Shown piece by piece: positions 7,301-14,451 of a stretch of 16,207 bases of DNA. A program made the position numbers and the translations under genes. Origin of the DNA: Bacteroidales bacterium GP3 (GTDB lineage: Bacteria; Bacteroidota; Bacteroidia; Bacteroidales; Muribaculaceae). The notes under the pieces were generated by a model. The model had not been told where the DNA came from. It saw nothing but the letters and a program-made list of their open reading frames with translations, and ran no database searches. The stretch's first letter is position 1, and every line of letters begins with the position of its first letter. The stretch spans positions 1 to 16,207 of the forward strand of contig DAAK01000039.1 in the NCBI GenBank assembly GCA_001701075.1, in the 5' to 3' direction.

Positions 7301-9078
7301 AAGCAACGGATGCTCCTGTGATTTCAACTGAACTCTTTAAGGTGACTATCAAAGGTAAGGGTACACAGACTTTGTATTACACTCTCGACGGATCTTTGCC
7401 GACCGAGTCATCTACACTTTACGAGGGCCCATTCTATATTACGGAAACTTGTAAGGTAAGAGCTGCCGCATTTGCTTGGGAACAGGTGCCTTCTGAAGCT
7501 TCTCTGGATATTACTTATCGTAGAAGCCTTAAGCCAGAGGTTAAAAGCTATGATGGACGCTATGTCACTCTCGGAGCAGAGGAAGGTTCTACCATAAAGT
7601 ATGTGATTGGAAGCAACAAAAATGTAAACAATGGTGAGCAGGCTACTGGCAAGATTGACCTTGGAGGCCTCAATGAGATTCGTGCAATCGCTGTCCGTTC
7701 AGATGCTGACGATTCGGAAGAGTTCTCTTACACTCCTGAATACTATGCCAACGAGACCAATGCATACACTACAAAGGCCGGGGTATTGAAAGAAGCCTTC
7801 AATTGGTGTACTGACCAGTCGATAATATCATCTCTCACAGTGAATGGACCAATACTTGGAACAGATACAGAAGACAACGGCGGTTACGCATTCCTAAGAG
7901 GTCTTCCAGAACTGAGACATCTTGACCTTTCTGATGTGACAGATGCCGCAGTTCCAGAAAATGCACTCAATGGAAGCAAACTAATATCAGTGTCTCTGCC
8001 TAAGACAATGAAGGAAGCCGGAGCCGGATTGTTTGGCGCTGACAACACCACTCTTTGTGCTCTGGAACTTCCTGGCGATGCCTTCGCGCCCGCTACCCTC
8101 CTTGAAGGTGTCAACAACCCCAATGTGCTTTTATATGCAAAGAGCAAGAACCATGTGGAAGAGGCCGTCAATGCTGAGGGTGTGAATGTGAAGAATATTA
8201 TCGTGCTCGGAAATGTCAATGGTGTGAATCGTTCAGACAACGTGACATTGAGTCATGCAAATGCTTTCTATGCTCCGAAATCTTTTACAGCCCAGAAGAT
8301 AACCTTCACTCGTCCATTCACAAGGGAAACGCAGATTGATGGACTCGGATCCGGATGGGAGACAATGACTGTGCCATTCAATGTTCAGACGGTGGAATGT
8401 GGCGAAAGAACCCTTAAACCATTTGGCGTGGCTAATCTTGATGCTTCAGAAAGTCCGTTCTGGCTATTCAAGGGTGGAGACACTGACTGGGAGAGTGTTT
8501 CCTTCATAGAGGCTAACACTCCATATCTCATCGCATTCCCCAACAATCCTTTGTACGACGATAAGTACAATGTGAATGGAAATGTGACTTTCAGTGCCAA
8601 CAACATTAGTGTGCCGATGACTCCTGAGGAAAGTGATATGACTTCCGGTTTCGGTGCTGGCAAATATCTAATCGGCAACTACAATTTCATTGAAAAGGAT
8701 CCTGATATCCTTGCCCTCAATGATGAAGAGTATTCTTACAATAACCATACTTTCCTCCCTGGCGGTATTTTCGTAGCTGACCAGAAGGATGTGGTTCCGT
8801 TTGAATGTTATGTATGGGGCGATGGCGGCGTCAAAGGAATGCCTGTATTCGATCAGTCGGCAGTGGATGATTTGTTGGGTGATACCGGTGTCAGAATCTG
8901 GAGCGAAAGCTATGATATCTACGTTCGCAGTGGCATAGCCATGAAGGTCAGAATATATGACACAGTCGGCCAGCTCATCCGTTCTGTAAATGTCAAGGCT
9001 GGCGAGACAGTCCGCATTCAGGACATCACTCCTGGTATCTATTTCGTAGGTAATACTAAAATATTGGTTAAGAAATGA
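4375..9078 (+). CDS. giant exported repeat protein: chitobiase-C-like modules, LRR-like segment, T9SS-like tail
   Basis: This 1567-residue protein has a signal peptide (about 1-21). Residues 22-235 form a unique N-terminal beta-rich region. About eleven modules of 65-90 residues related to the chitobiase/beta-hexosaminidase C-terminal domain (CHB_HEX_C_1) cover 239-1122. The clearest carry the YYT-x-DxS-x-P signature: TIYYTTDNSDPDTNSP (261-276), VRYTVDGSTPT (687-697) and LYYTLDGSLPT (1000-1010); the others are degenerate. Residues about 1125-1280 resemble BspA-like leucine-rich repeats (RGLPELRHLDLSDV, LISVSLPKTM). Residues 1300-1500 form a further beta domain with GWETMTVPFNV. The end (1505-1567) looks like a type IX secretion C-terminal domain: VRIYDTVGQLIRSV, TPGIYFVG, and a terminal LVKK. 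There is no enzyme domain; an extracellular adhesive or scaffold role is inferred. The stop overlaps the next start by 4 bp. The first third is AT-rich, the rest is not. Confidence 0.85.
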   Translation: MKRLINIVVLLVICSAFASYADTAADPNSNGVDNTPLKYRLLLNDEVIVEKDFPNESPFTITQAYPENTMLKTVTDRTFSYIISEKSVEMRAQGKNTCAIQLMSAPNIWGVPFISTIEGLPVKTKLSADSIAIPDKYTFKKVDNHNFKAFRFSNNYSGYIYVKPDQDCYLEIYYIGEGYGESNLGLSSRYQLNKGVTTSVWTGRSDHNLAVFYDTKKDKNNPDEDITVDIMLEENKVPTPEINLDPDTWDLTISCHDKKATIYYTTDNSDPDTNSPVYSNSFKLTQFTRVKAYAVHDGYAPSEMADKQYNETILQIPLPKLEYVGGKGNNEFKFTNRVDGVTTYYRFDSNSLNDSEGRYTYDGNPIVIEDGTFIKAYSVKDKLADSEVFERTMRLLDFITMTPQIDNHQTFGEDYENYSDIKEKFLIWVPEGKAYYRIKAGKQEFSSDENIDEGEWTLYNTEVNDGWIELPGGALSGNQTVQVYAETEGKARSVVGNYYTDWVMAKKPKAEYNNYQLKLSTDVPGGIIKYNLGSYDNENALTYSANDLPNGIDVKEQYVVTYWVEAPGYAESQATYFYRDERNLNRPIIEFKEDGYLHITHEKEDVTLAVECEPKSVYEQPGYEVVATNHIKFNPDYNTTVRASVTKWGWNDSEKSVMTPLEKPTINLYDNNRISFWIPYYYEDVDVRYTVDGSTPTKESTQYTYEEFTLTSGTVRVVCFMDGCIPSEADPLKVLEQAATPEIIFNYDRSKEQRKIKLACATQGAKIYYNLSPHGDGINDLNRKEYDAAANPDGIDVGESELLIAYAEAEGYRRSQEISKWTNEGSLNTPEFSIKDNVLTFTHNDKTVTIVPTFFIESEDNTYEPEDLVYDKENNKITCTVKNNTTVKWRAEKAGYYPSYDNYTYPLGSPSLSYADGYATAEHYDDQVTVKFTDGDDKEMQPEPDDPLKVKVPYNTTIKAYAYRKDAISSRSEQVKATDAPVISTELFKVTIKGKGTQTLYYTLDGSLPTESSTLYEGPFYITETCKVRAAAFAWEQVPSEASLDITYRRSLKPEVKSYDGRYVTLGAEEGSTIKYVIGSNKNVNNGEQATGKIDLGGLNEIRAIAVRSDADDSEEFSYTPEYYANETNAYTTKAGVLKEAFNWCTDQSIISSLTVNGPILGTDTEDNGGYAFLRGLPELRHLDLSDVTDAAVPENALNGSKLISVSLPKTMKEAGAGLFGADNTTLCALELPGDAFAPATLLEGVNNPNVLLYAKSKNHVEEAVNAEGVNVKNIIVLGNVNGVNRSDNVTLSHANAFYAPKSFTAQKITFTRPFTRETQIDGLGSGWETMTVPFNVQTVECGERTLKPFGVANLDASESPFWLFKGGDTDWESVSFIEANTPYLIAFPNNPLYDDKYNVNGNVTFSANNISVPMTPEESDMTSGFGAGKYLIGNYNFIEKDPDILALNDEEYSYNNHTFLPGGIFVADQKDVVPFECYVWGDGGVKGMPVFDQSAVDDLLGDTGVRIWSESYDIYVRSGIAMKVRIYDTVGQLIRSVNVKAGETVRIQDITPGIYFVGNTKILVKK
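5089..7740 (+). repeat. array of about eleven degenerate chitobiase-C-terminal-like protein modules
   Basis: Within the giant protein the modules begin roughly at residues 239, 318, 403, 507, 586, 663, 740, 829, 909, 980 and 1053. Most open with a Pro-led strand (TPEINL, RPIIEF, KPTINL, TPEIIF, TPEFSI, KPEVKS), have a mid-module strand such as IYYT, VRYT or IKYN, and close with a strand plus an A-x-Y-x-P/S-S-E-like turn (AYAVHDGYAPSE, CFMDGCIPSE, AFAWEQVPSE). The borders were set by eye and may move by several residues. The DNA copies are diverged, so these are old duplications at the nucleotide level. Confidence 0.7.
8887..9075 (+). other. T9SS-like C-terminal sorting domain of the giant protein
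   Basis: Residues 1505-1567 carry the pattern known from type A Por/type IX secretion cargo tails: a strand, then VRIYDTVGQLI, a Gly-rich turn, the T-P-G-I-Y-F-V core and a basic end (KILVKK). Such tails normally direct outer-membrane passage and surface attachment. The window shows no Por/Gld secretion gene, so whether this host has the machinery is unknown. In hosts without it, similar tails exist with unclear roles. Confidence 0.55.
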
Positions 9079-10958
9079 GATCTATAAGTAAGTTGCTTTT
9101 GGGCCTTATGATTGTCGCTCTTTCCCATTCGGCAGTCTTTGCCCAGTCTGATGCGGCCAAGAAGGCTGAGATTGTAAAGGATAATCCGGAATATATCTAC
9201 GGCGAAGGCGAGGGGGAAACCCCCGCCGATGCCGACCGGATTGCTCTTCAAAACCTGCTTAGCAAGATTGGCACCACAGTCCACACATCTTTTAGCATGA
9301 CTGAGGAGGAGAACAGTGTCGACGGCGTGCTTGATTCGAAGAGCGATGTCAAGACTATGATGAACTCCTATTCTCAGGCTACTGTCAATAACACTGAGAC
9401 ACTCAGCTGGAAAGACAAAAACGGCAAGTTTTATCAGGTGAGATACATGCTTCGTCAGGAGCTTGACAAGATGTTTGAGCGTCGCCGCGACCGTGTTGAA
9501 GACTATGTCCGCACTGCCATTCGCTCTGAAGAGAAAGGGCGTGTGGATGATGCCCTCAGATTCTTCAATTGGGCTTACGTCTTGCTCCACTCTCTGCAAT
9601 ATCCCGCTGAAGTCAAGATGAAGATCAATGGCGAAGAACAGCTTCTCATCAATTGGATTCCAACTCAGATGAATGAGATCCTCGACAATGTGAATGTAGC
9701 CGTGGCAAAGGTAGGCGATGACAATACCCTTGATGTGCTTTTCACTTATAAGGGTGAGCCGGCTGCCGGAATTGACTTCACCTATTGGAACGGAAAGATT
9801 AATTCAAGTCTCAATAGCGCTAAGGGGGGTCTTGGTCAGCTCGCATTCCCACCCGATTATCCTATCCAGGATGTGATGCTCGTGATCGAGACAAGCTTTG
9901 CAGAGGCAAGCCAAAGTGATAAGGAACTTGAGATGCTTATCGGTGATTTCAAGCCTCTCCCATTCCCTTCCGCAAGAAAGATGATTGGAGTGGAAGGAAA
10001 ATCAATGAAAGCTGATAAAGAGGCAAAAAAAGAGTTTAACGCTATCGCTTCCGCCGGAAAGAGAGAGGGTGTCACTCCTCTTGATAAGAAGGAGACTAAG
10101 GAATATCAGGATGTTATCGACAAAGTGCTCAAATCTGTAATTGATAAGAGCTATAAGCCCGATCCATCTTACTTCACTGAGGATGGTCTTGATATGTTCA
10201 ACAAGCTTCTCGGATACGGAAATGCTTATGTACTTGGAAGCCCCGAAGTCGGTTTCTATCCTTTCGGAGAGAGGGTTGTGGCCAGAAGTGTCCCGATGAG
10301 ATTCGACTTCAAAAATAATAAGAGGACTTTTATCGAAGATGTCACATTTACTTTCTCTCCAGAAAAGAAGATAGAGAGCGTTGCATTCGGTCTTGGTGCT
10401 ACTGCCCGCAAGGACATCTTTGAGCAAGGTGTCGGAGCCTGGAGCGACTCTGTCAAGATGGTGATAGTGACTTTCCTTGAGAATTATAAGACTGCCTTCG
10501 CTCTCAAGCGTCTTGATTATATCAAGAGCATTTTCGATGAGAATGCGTATATCATAGTCGGACATAAGCTGGAGCAGATGCAGAAGGTGTCTGGTGATGC
10601 TGGCGGTTTTAGCGTAGTGCCCAAATATGAGTATGTGCAGAAGAGCAAGGAGGAGTATATGGATCAGCTGAGGCGTTGCTTTGGCAGCAATGAATATGTC
10701 AATATAAACTTCTCTGACAATGATGTTCAGAAAGCAGCTTACGGAGGCGATACATTTGGCATCCAGATTAAGCAGGATTACTATTCGGAGCATTATGGCG
10801 ACCAAGGATACCTCTTCTTGTTTGTCGACCTGAATGATGCGGATAAACCTGTCATAAAGATCAGGACATGGCAACCTGAACGAAATCCTGATCTTACGCC
10901 AATGTTGCCAAAGAACAACAGGGATTTCGGTATCTACAGCAACTCGATGTTCCAATAA
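9075..10958 (+). CDS. LPP20-like envelope protein with NTF2-like C-terminal region
   Basis: This 627-residue protein has a type I signal peptide (about 1-23, ending VFA before QS) and no lipobox Cys, unlike classical LPP20 lipoproteins. Residues about 37-135 form an LPP20-like domain: EYIYGEGEGETPADADRIA, then a helix and strand ending in YQVRYMLRQEL. Residues 136-180 are a strongly charged helical segment (RRRDRVEDYVRTAIR, RVDDALRFFNWAYVL). Residues about 203-290 look like a beta-sandwich, and 300-360 are Lys-rich and probably exposed. Residues 455-605 resemble an NTF2-like fold: a helix (SVKMVIVTFLENYKTAF), IFDENAYIIVG, then late strands FGIQIKQDYYSEHYGDQGYL and PVIKIRTWQP. The cellular role is not known. 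Its start overlaps the giant gene stop by 4 bp (ATGA at 9075-9078), tying its expression to that protein, so an export or assembly partner role is a reasonable guess only. It is GC-richer than the middle genes and is followed by a terminator. Confidence 0.75.
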   Translation: MRSISKLLLGLMIVALSHSAVFAQSDAAKKAEIVKDNPEYIYGEGEGETPADADRIALQNLLSKIGTTVHTSFSMTEEENSVDGVLDSKSDVKTMMNSYSQATVNNTETLSWKDKNGKFYQVRYMLRQELDKMFERRRDRVEDYVRTAIRSEEKGRVDDALRFFNWAYVLLHSLQYPAEVKMKINGEEQLLINWIPTQMNEILDNVNVAVAKVGDDNTLDVLFTYKGEPAAGIDFTYWNGKINSSLNSAKGGLGQLAFPPDYPIQDVMLVIETSFAEASQSDKELEMLIGDFKPLPFPSARKMIGVEGKSMKADKEAKKEFNAIASAGKREGVTPLDKKETKEYQDVIDKVLKSVIDKSYKPDPSYFTEDGLDMFNKLLGYGNAYVLGSPEVGFYPFGERVVARSVPMRFDFKNNKRTFIEDVTFTFSPEKKIESVAFGLGATARKDIFEQGVGAWSDSVKMVIVTFLENYKTAFALKRLDYIKSIFDENAYIIVGHKLEQMQKVSGDAGGFSVVPKYEYVQKSKEEYMDQLRRCFGSNEYVNINFSDNDVQKAAYGGDTFGIQIKQDYYSEHYGDQGYLFLFVDLNDADKPVIKIRTWQPERNPDLTPMLPKNNRDFGIYSNSMFQ

Positions 10959-10981
10959 TTAGAATGACATTCCCAATAATG

Positions 10982-11003
10982 GCCCGGACTTGATGGTCTG
11001 GGC
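10982..11003 (+). terminator. rho-independent terminator closing the surface-protein operon
   Basis: GCCCGGAC (10982-10989), loop TTGATG and GTCTGGGC (10996-11003) form an 8-bp stem with one G:T wobble, extendable by the flanking bases AAT/G and T/ATT. It is followed by TATTTTTTTA. It starts 23 bases after the LPP20-like gene stop. In the opposite direction the hairpin is followed only by a weak T-rich stretch, so it is mainly a + strand terminator, though it may also slow transcription arriving from the flippase gene. Confidence 0.85.
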
Positions 11004-12463
11004 TATTTTTTTATCCTGGTTATAAGTCCTCTGATTGACATTATTGATACGCCCAGGAGCAGGACGGTAGCGAATATGTATAGATATGTGGTTTGAAGGG
11101 TGAAGCATATGAGCGTCATGGCTACGCCGGAAATCAGGGCAAGGAGCATTATGCTGATAGCGCGGTGGGAGGGACGGTAGCCATATAGGCGTCTGTTGAC
11201 GATGATGTAGACGCAGAGACAGACGGAGCAGTCTGCGATGGCTGCATATCCGAGCCCTGTAAGTCCGAAGAGGCAGTAGCCTCCACATGTCAGACATAAG
11301 GTAAGGAGATTTGCTCCTACTGATTCCATCCAGAAGAATAGCCGTCGGTTGTCTTTGGCAAACACAATATAACCCAAGGGATACATCAGGGCTCTTACTA
11401 CTACGGCTAAAGCGAGAAGGCGAAGCAGTGGAGTCGCCACAAGAAAACTCGATGTCTGGAATATCTTGATGACAAGGGGGGCAAGGAATATGACGGCGCA
11501 TGCTATCGGGGCAATCAAAAGTCCTACTATCTCCATCTGGCGGTTTACTACCTCACACATCTTGCTGTTGTCGCCTGAGACTGCAGACAGTCGGGGAAGA
11601 TAGTCCATGGCCATAGCTGTGAAGACAATGGCGGAATATTGAGATGTCATGGTGTTGCACGACTGGAAGAATCCGACTTCATCCATTCCTCCATGGCTGC
11701 GGATATAGATATTGACGAGATAGTTGACAAGATTTCGGAATAGATCATTGCTCATCAAGATTATTCCCATAAAAAGGACTTTCTTAAGCACTGGCAGATG
11801 GATTTCTCGGTTCCAAGGAGAGGCCTTGACTTGAAGCGTTTTCCGTAATGATAGAAAATACCATGTGCAGGTGGAAAGCGCAAGAACTACCATTGCCGGG
11901 ACTATACCTTGAGTTCCGAACAGCCAGTAGAGCGGTACGCCTATGATCAGTCCGACTATCGACCCTATCAGACTTGCCTTAGACAGTGGCTTTATGGCGT
12001 GCAGACCTTGAAGCACCGACATAAGTGCACTTCCAGCGATTGAGAAGAATACTGCTGCTGAGAGCATCAGAAATCCTCCGGAATAGTCTGTATTGCCAAA
12101 TGTGAGGGTAGAGAGCACACGTGGGAAAAGAAGGCATACAAGTGCTCCTATCAGTGCAGAAATTAGGATGAGCGGACGTATTGCAGCCAGCACATCGGCA
12201 AGTCGGGAGTCATTCTCCTTGTTTTTACCTATTTCCTTGACTACCGATAGATTCAGACCAAGGGATGTAAACTGCTGGATAGTCAGTGAGACAGAGTTGA
12301 AAAGACCGGCCACACCCATCCCGGATGGCCCAAGTATTACCGCTACAAATTTCAGTCTGATGGCCGAGATGAGTATATTGAAGACTTGGACACCTCCGAA
12401 GATAGATGTGCCCTTCAATATATTGCGGAAACTGTTTTCCTCTTTTTTCTCTCGTTCAGTCAT
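11003..12463 (-). CDS. Wzx-type polysaccharide flippase (MOP superfamily)
   Basis: This protein moves lipid-linked sugar units across the inner membrane. From the start at 12463 it has 486 residues, usual for Wzx/O-antigen translocases, and about twelve membrane segments (for example 20-45, 95-118, 130-152, 164-183, 185-206, 312-334, 342-360, 380-399, 435-455, 457-476). The N-terminal pattern KGTSIFGGVQVFNILISAIR then VILGPSGMGVAGLFN is typical of the WzxE-like branch. I chose ATG 12463 and not the open-frame ATG at 12607: the 48 extra residues are Pro- and Arg-rich, lie wholly inside the upstream glycosyltransferase gene, and lack flippase similarity, while residues after 12463 start the fold directly. 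The start overlaps the upstream gene's stop by 8 bp (ATGACTGA), and the TAG stop lies inside the terminator stem. The substrate cannot be told from sequence. Confidence 0.85.
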   Translation of the reverse strand: MTEREKKEENSFRNILKGTSIFGGVQVFNILISAIRLKFVAVILGPSGMGVAGLFNSVSLTIQQFTSLGLNLSVVKEIGKNKENDSRLADVLAAIRPLILISALIGALVCLLFPRVLSTLTFGNTDYSGGFLMLSAAVFFSIAGSALMSVLQGLHAIKPLSKASLIGSIVGLIIGVPLYWLFGTQGIVPAMVVLALSTCTWYFLSLRKTLQVKASPWNREIHLPVLKKVLFMGIILMSNDLFRNLVNYLVNIYIRSHGGMDEVGFFQSCNTMTSQYSAIVFTAMAMDYLPRLSAVSGDNSKMCEVVNRQMEIVGLLIAPIACAVIFLAPLVIKIFQTSSFLVATPLLRLLALAVVVRALMYPLGYIVFAKDNRRLFFWMESVGANLLTLCLTCGGYCLFGLTGLGYAAIADCSVCLCVYIIVNRRLYGYRPSHRAISIMLLALISGVAMTLICFTLQTTYLYIFATVLLLGVSIMSIRGLITRIKK

Positions 12464-13337
12464 TGCAAGCGTATTTGTTGGAGTAGTCGGGAGTTGGGAA
12501 AACCTTATTCTTTTTTGCTTTTCTCTTTCCCCGTAGCCAATTGAGGCAATAGGAGAGGGGAGAGGGCACAACCCCTTTTCTCCATAAAGGAATCTCGCGC
12601 ATGGCATGTGCTATCATCCTAAGAGGCCAATCGCAGGGATGCAAGCGAAGAAAGACTGCACCTTTGGTCTGCGGACGCGACGGAAGCTTCAGGTTGCGCC
12701 CTGAAGTAGTGGCGTCGTTGTGTCGTGCTATCGTAATGGGGAGGAATATTCCTTTGAGGCCGTAATCAAGACAATCGCATATGAAAACATCCTCTTCCCC
12801 GGAGGGAAACATTGCGCCAATACCAAAGTTCTCATTAAACCATATTTTCCCCTTCACTGCGTCTCTTCTGAACGCTATTTCTATGGATGAAACGAAATAT
12901 CCCTTAGGAGGTGATGAGAGCGAAACAGGAGCGAAAGGATAATATTTTTTATTGGCCGACGAAGCATATCTGAATGCTATTATGTCAGCTTCAGGATGGG
13001 TGTAAAATGCGTCGATGACAGCTTGGAGGCTTTCTTTGGTATATAATACATCGTCGTCGCTTATCAGAAGAAGGGGAGCCGTAGCATGCGATAAGGCTAT
13101 ATTCCGATTTGTTGCCAATCCTTTTGTAGGGGAACTCAAAATCTTGAAATCACCACGGCTTAATGCAGATGGAATCTCCACTTCGACATCCGTCTGCCAG
13201 CTTACGAGATATTCCACTCCGTCTACGTGTGGATGATTGGCAGCAGCAACACGCTCAATGCCATCCTTGCCATAAGTGCAAATCATGACTTGCAGTTGTG
13301 GCGATGCATGCGAAATTGATCTTTCCCTCTCCTCCAT
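12456..13337 (-). CDS. GT2 family glycosyltransferase
   Basis: This 293-residue cytoplasmic glycosyltransferase with GT-A fold probably adds a sugar to the lipid-linked glycan exported by the next gene. The N-terminal strand LQVMICTYG (15-23), the region GLATNRNIALSHATAPLLLISDDDVLY (73-99) with the metal- and nucleotide-binding Asp cluster at 94-96, and an acidic acceptor-side motif SGEEDVFICDCLDYG (179-193) are those of GT2 enzymes. Residues 195-207 (KGIFLPITIARHN) resemble the galactosyltransferase-type C-terminal motif. The C-terminal end is strongly basic (GKRKAKKNK) and could touch the membrane surface. The start ATG lies one base after the TAG stop of the upstream gene, and the stop overlaps the flippase start, so all three are likely translated together. 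Donor and acceptor are unknown. Confidence 0.85.
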   Translation of the reverse strand: MEERERSISHASPQLQVMICTYGKDGIERVAAANHPHVDGVEYLVSWQTDVEVEIPSALSRGDFKILSSPTKGLATNRNIALSHATAPLLLISDDDVLYTKESLQAVIDAFYTHPEADIIAFRYASSANKKYYPFAPVSLSSPPKGYFVSSIEIAFRRDAVKGKIWFNENFGIGAMFPSGEEDVFICDCLDYGLKGIFLPITIARHNDATTSGRNLKLPSRPQTKGAVFLRLHPCDWPLRMIAHAMREIPLWRKGVVPSPLSYCLNWLRGKRKAKKNKVFPTPDYSNKYACND

Positions 13338-13338
13338 A

Positions 13339-14451
13339 CTAATCCTTTATATGCCTTTCCCAATGATTCTCAAAGAGAGGGGCAATGTCTCTGACATCAT
13401 TATGTCTCTCCACGAGTCTACGCCCCTCTTTTGCCATCTTTTGCATCTCGGCCTTGTCTTCTATGAGCTTACGCAGACGTTGCTTTATTGTTGCGTCATC
13501 TTCAAGTGGTGTCAGGCAGAATACAGGCCGGGAATCTTCATGGATATACTCATAGTATTCCAGTTGCCCTCCTGATGCGGAGATTCGTCCGAATGCCATT
13601 GTCTGCAATGCATTGGTGGCTGGTGAATATGAGTATAGCTGGTCGATTACTATATGGCTTTTCCTCATCTCCTCGAGATACTCCGACAAGGGGAGATTCA
13701 TCACTTTTTTCACTTCCAATTGCCCGGGCATTTCCTTCTCAAGTTGTTGGCAAAGTTCAAGCATCTTTGCTGTCCCTTTCTGAATCTGCATATTGCCTCG
13801 TATCCCTACGAGAATCCTCACCGGGCCATCGAGATTCATGTCAGTGTATTCAAATCTTTCGATTTCTATTGGGAGATTTGTGAAGACGAGCTTTTCAGGA
13901 TTCATATGGCATCTGGCCGACATATCATACTCTGGAAGCACCGACATCGCGCCGTCAATAGTGTCGTAGAGATACTGGGTATAGCTGGCATGCTCCGGTA
14001 TGAGCCATCCGCTTTCTCTCTTAGGATCGCATTTCACCAATGGTGCCTTTTCTTTCCCTATGCGGAACTCAGAAAACCTGAAAATGTCGCTGTATACGCA
14101 ATCTTTGACAAAGAAATGGTCGTTGCCGCATAATGTCAGGAATACAGAACGATTATTTTTTTTCAGAATGTCATATATTATCTTCAATTTTCCGGGTTTA
14201 AGGCTGAAAAATACCGGATTTATCAGTTGCACCACGTCGTATCCTGACCATGAAGGAAGAGATGCCATGATCCGATATAAGTATCCGAAGCCTCCAAATA
14301 TACCCGGACGGCGACGAAGTTCGATATCTGCATCAGTCTTCATATATCCCCCTTTGTCGGAAACAAGAGTCACTTCATGTCCCCTTTCCCGGAGTTCCTT
14401 AGCCAAGCAGGCATGGAGATTGGAATAATCACCGAGCATCAGTATTTTCAT
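13339..14451 (-). CDS. GT-B fold glycosyltransferase (GT4-like)
   Basis: This 370-residue glycosyltransferase starts with the standard GT-B strand and turn MKILMLGDYSNLHACLAKEL, then RGHEVTLVSDKGG (23-35). The donor half shows VRILVGIRGNMQIQKGTAKM (211-230), where Arg218 and Lys225-Gly226 occupy the place of the usual R/K-x-K-G diphosphate contacts. The late motif is SYSPATNALQTMAFGRISASGG (274-295): the second Glu of the common E-x7-E pair, just before the small-residue helix, is replaced by Gln283, and the first is an unusual Ser/Pro context. The enzyme probably acts in the same lipid-linked glycan pathway as its neighbours. It overlaps the upstream GtrB-like gene by 23 bp and leaves a 1-bp gap to the downstream gene. 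Family level is good; specificity is unknown. Confidence 0.75.
   Translation of the reverse strand: MKILMLGDYSNLHACLAKELRERGHEVTLVSDKGGYMKTDADIELRRRPGIFGGFGYLYRIMASLPSWSGYDVVQLINPVFFSLKPGKLKIIYDILKKNNRSVFLTLCGNDHFFVKDCVYSDIFRFSEFRIGKEKAPLVKCDPKRESGWLIPEHASYTQYLYDTIDGAMSVLPEYDMSARCHMNPEKLVFTNLPIEIERFEYTDMNLDGPVRILVGIRGNMQIQKGTAKMLELCQQLEKEMPGQLEVKKVMNLPLSEYLEEMRKSHIVIDQLYSYSPATNALQTMAFGRISASGGQLEYYEYIHEDSRPVFCLTPLEDDATIKQRLRKLIEDKAEMQKMAKEGRRLVERHNDVRDIAPLFENHWERHIKD

Noticed and set aside
10002..10955. Open frame of 317 codons on the minus strand
   Set aside because: It is antisense to the LPP20-like gene, which has a signal peptide, a coupled start and continuous domain-like sequence; the antisense translation shows no family signature.
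12464..12607. N-terminal extension of 48 residues on the flippase
   Set aside because: It overlaps the real upstream glycosyltransferase, is Pro/Arg-rich without family similarity, and the ATG at 12463 gives the normal flippase length and a coupled start.
14000..14428. Plus-strand open frames across the glycan operon
   Set aside because: They are antisense to well-supported glycosyltransferase genes and show no protein-family pattern.
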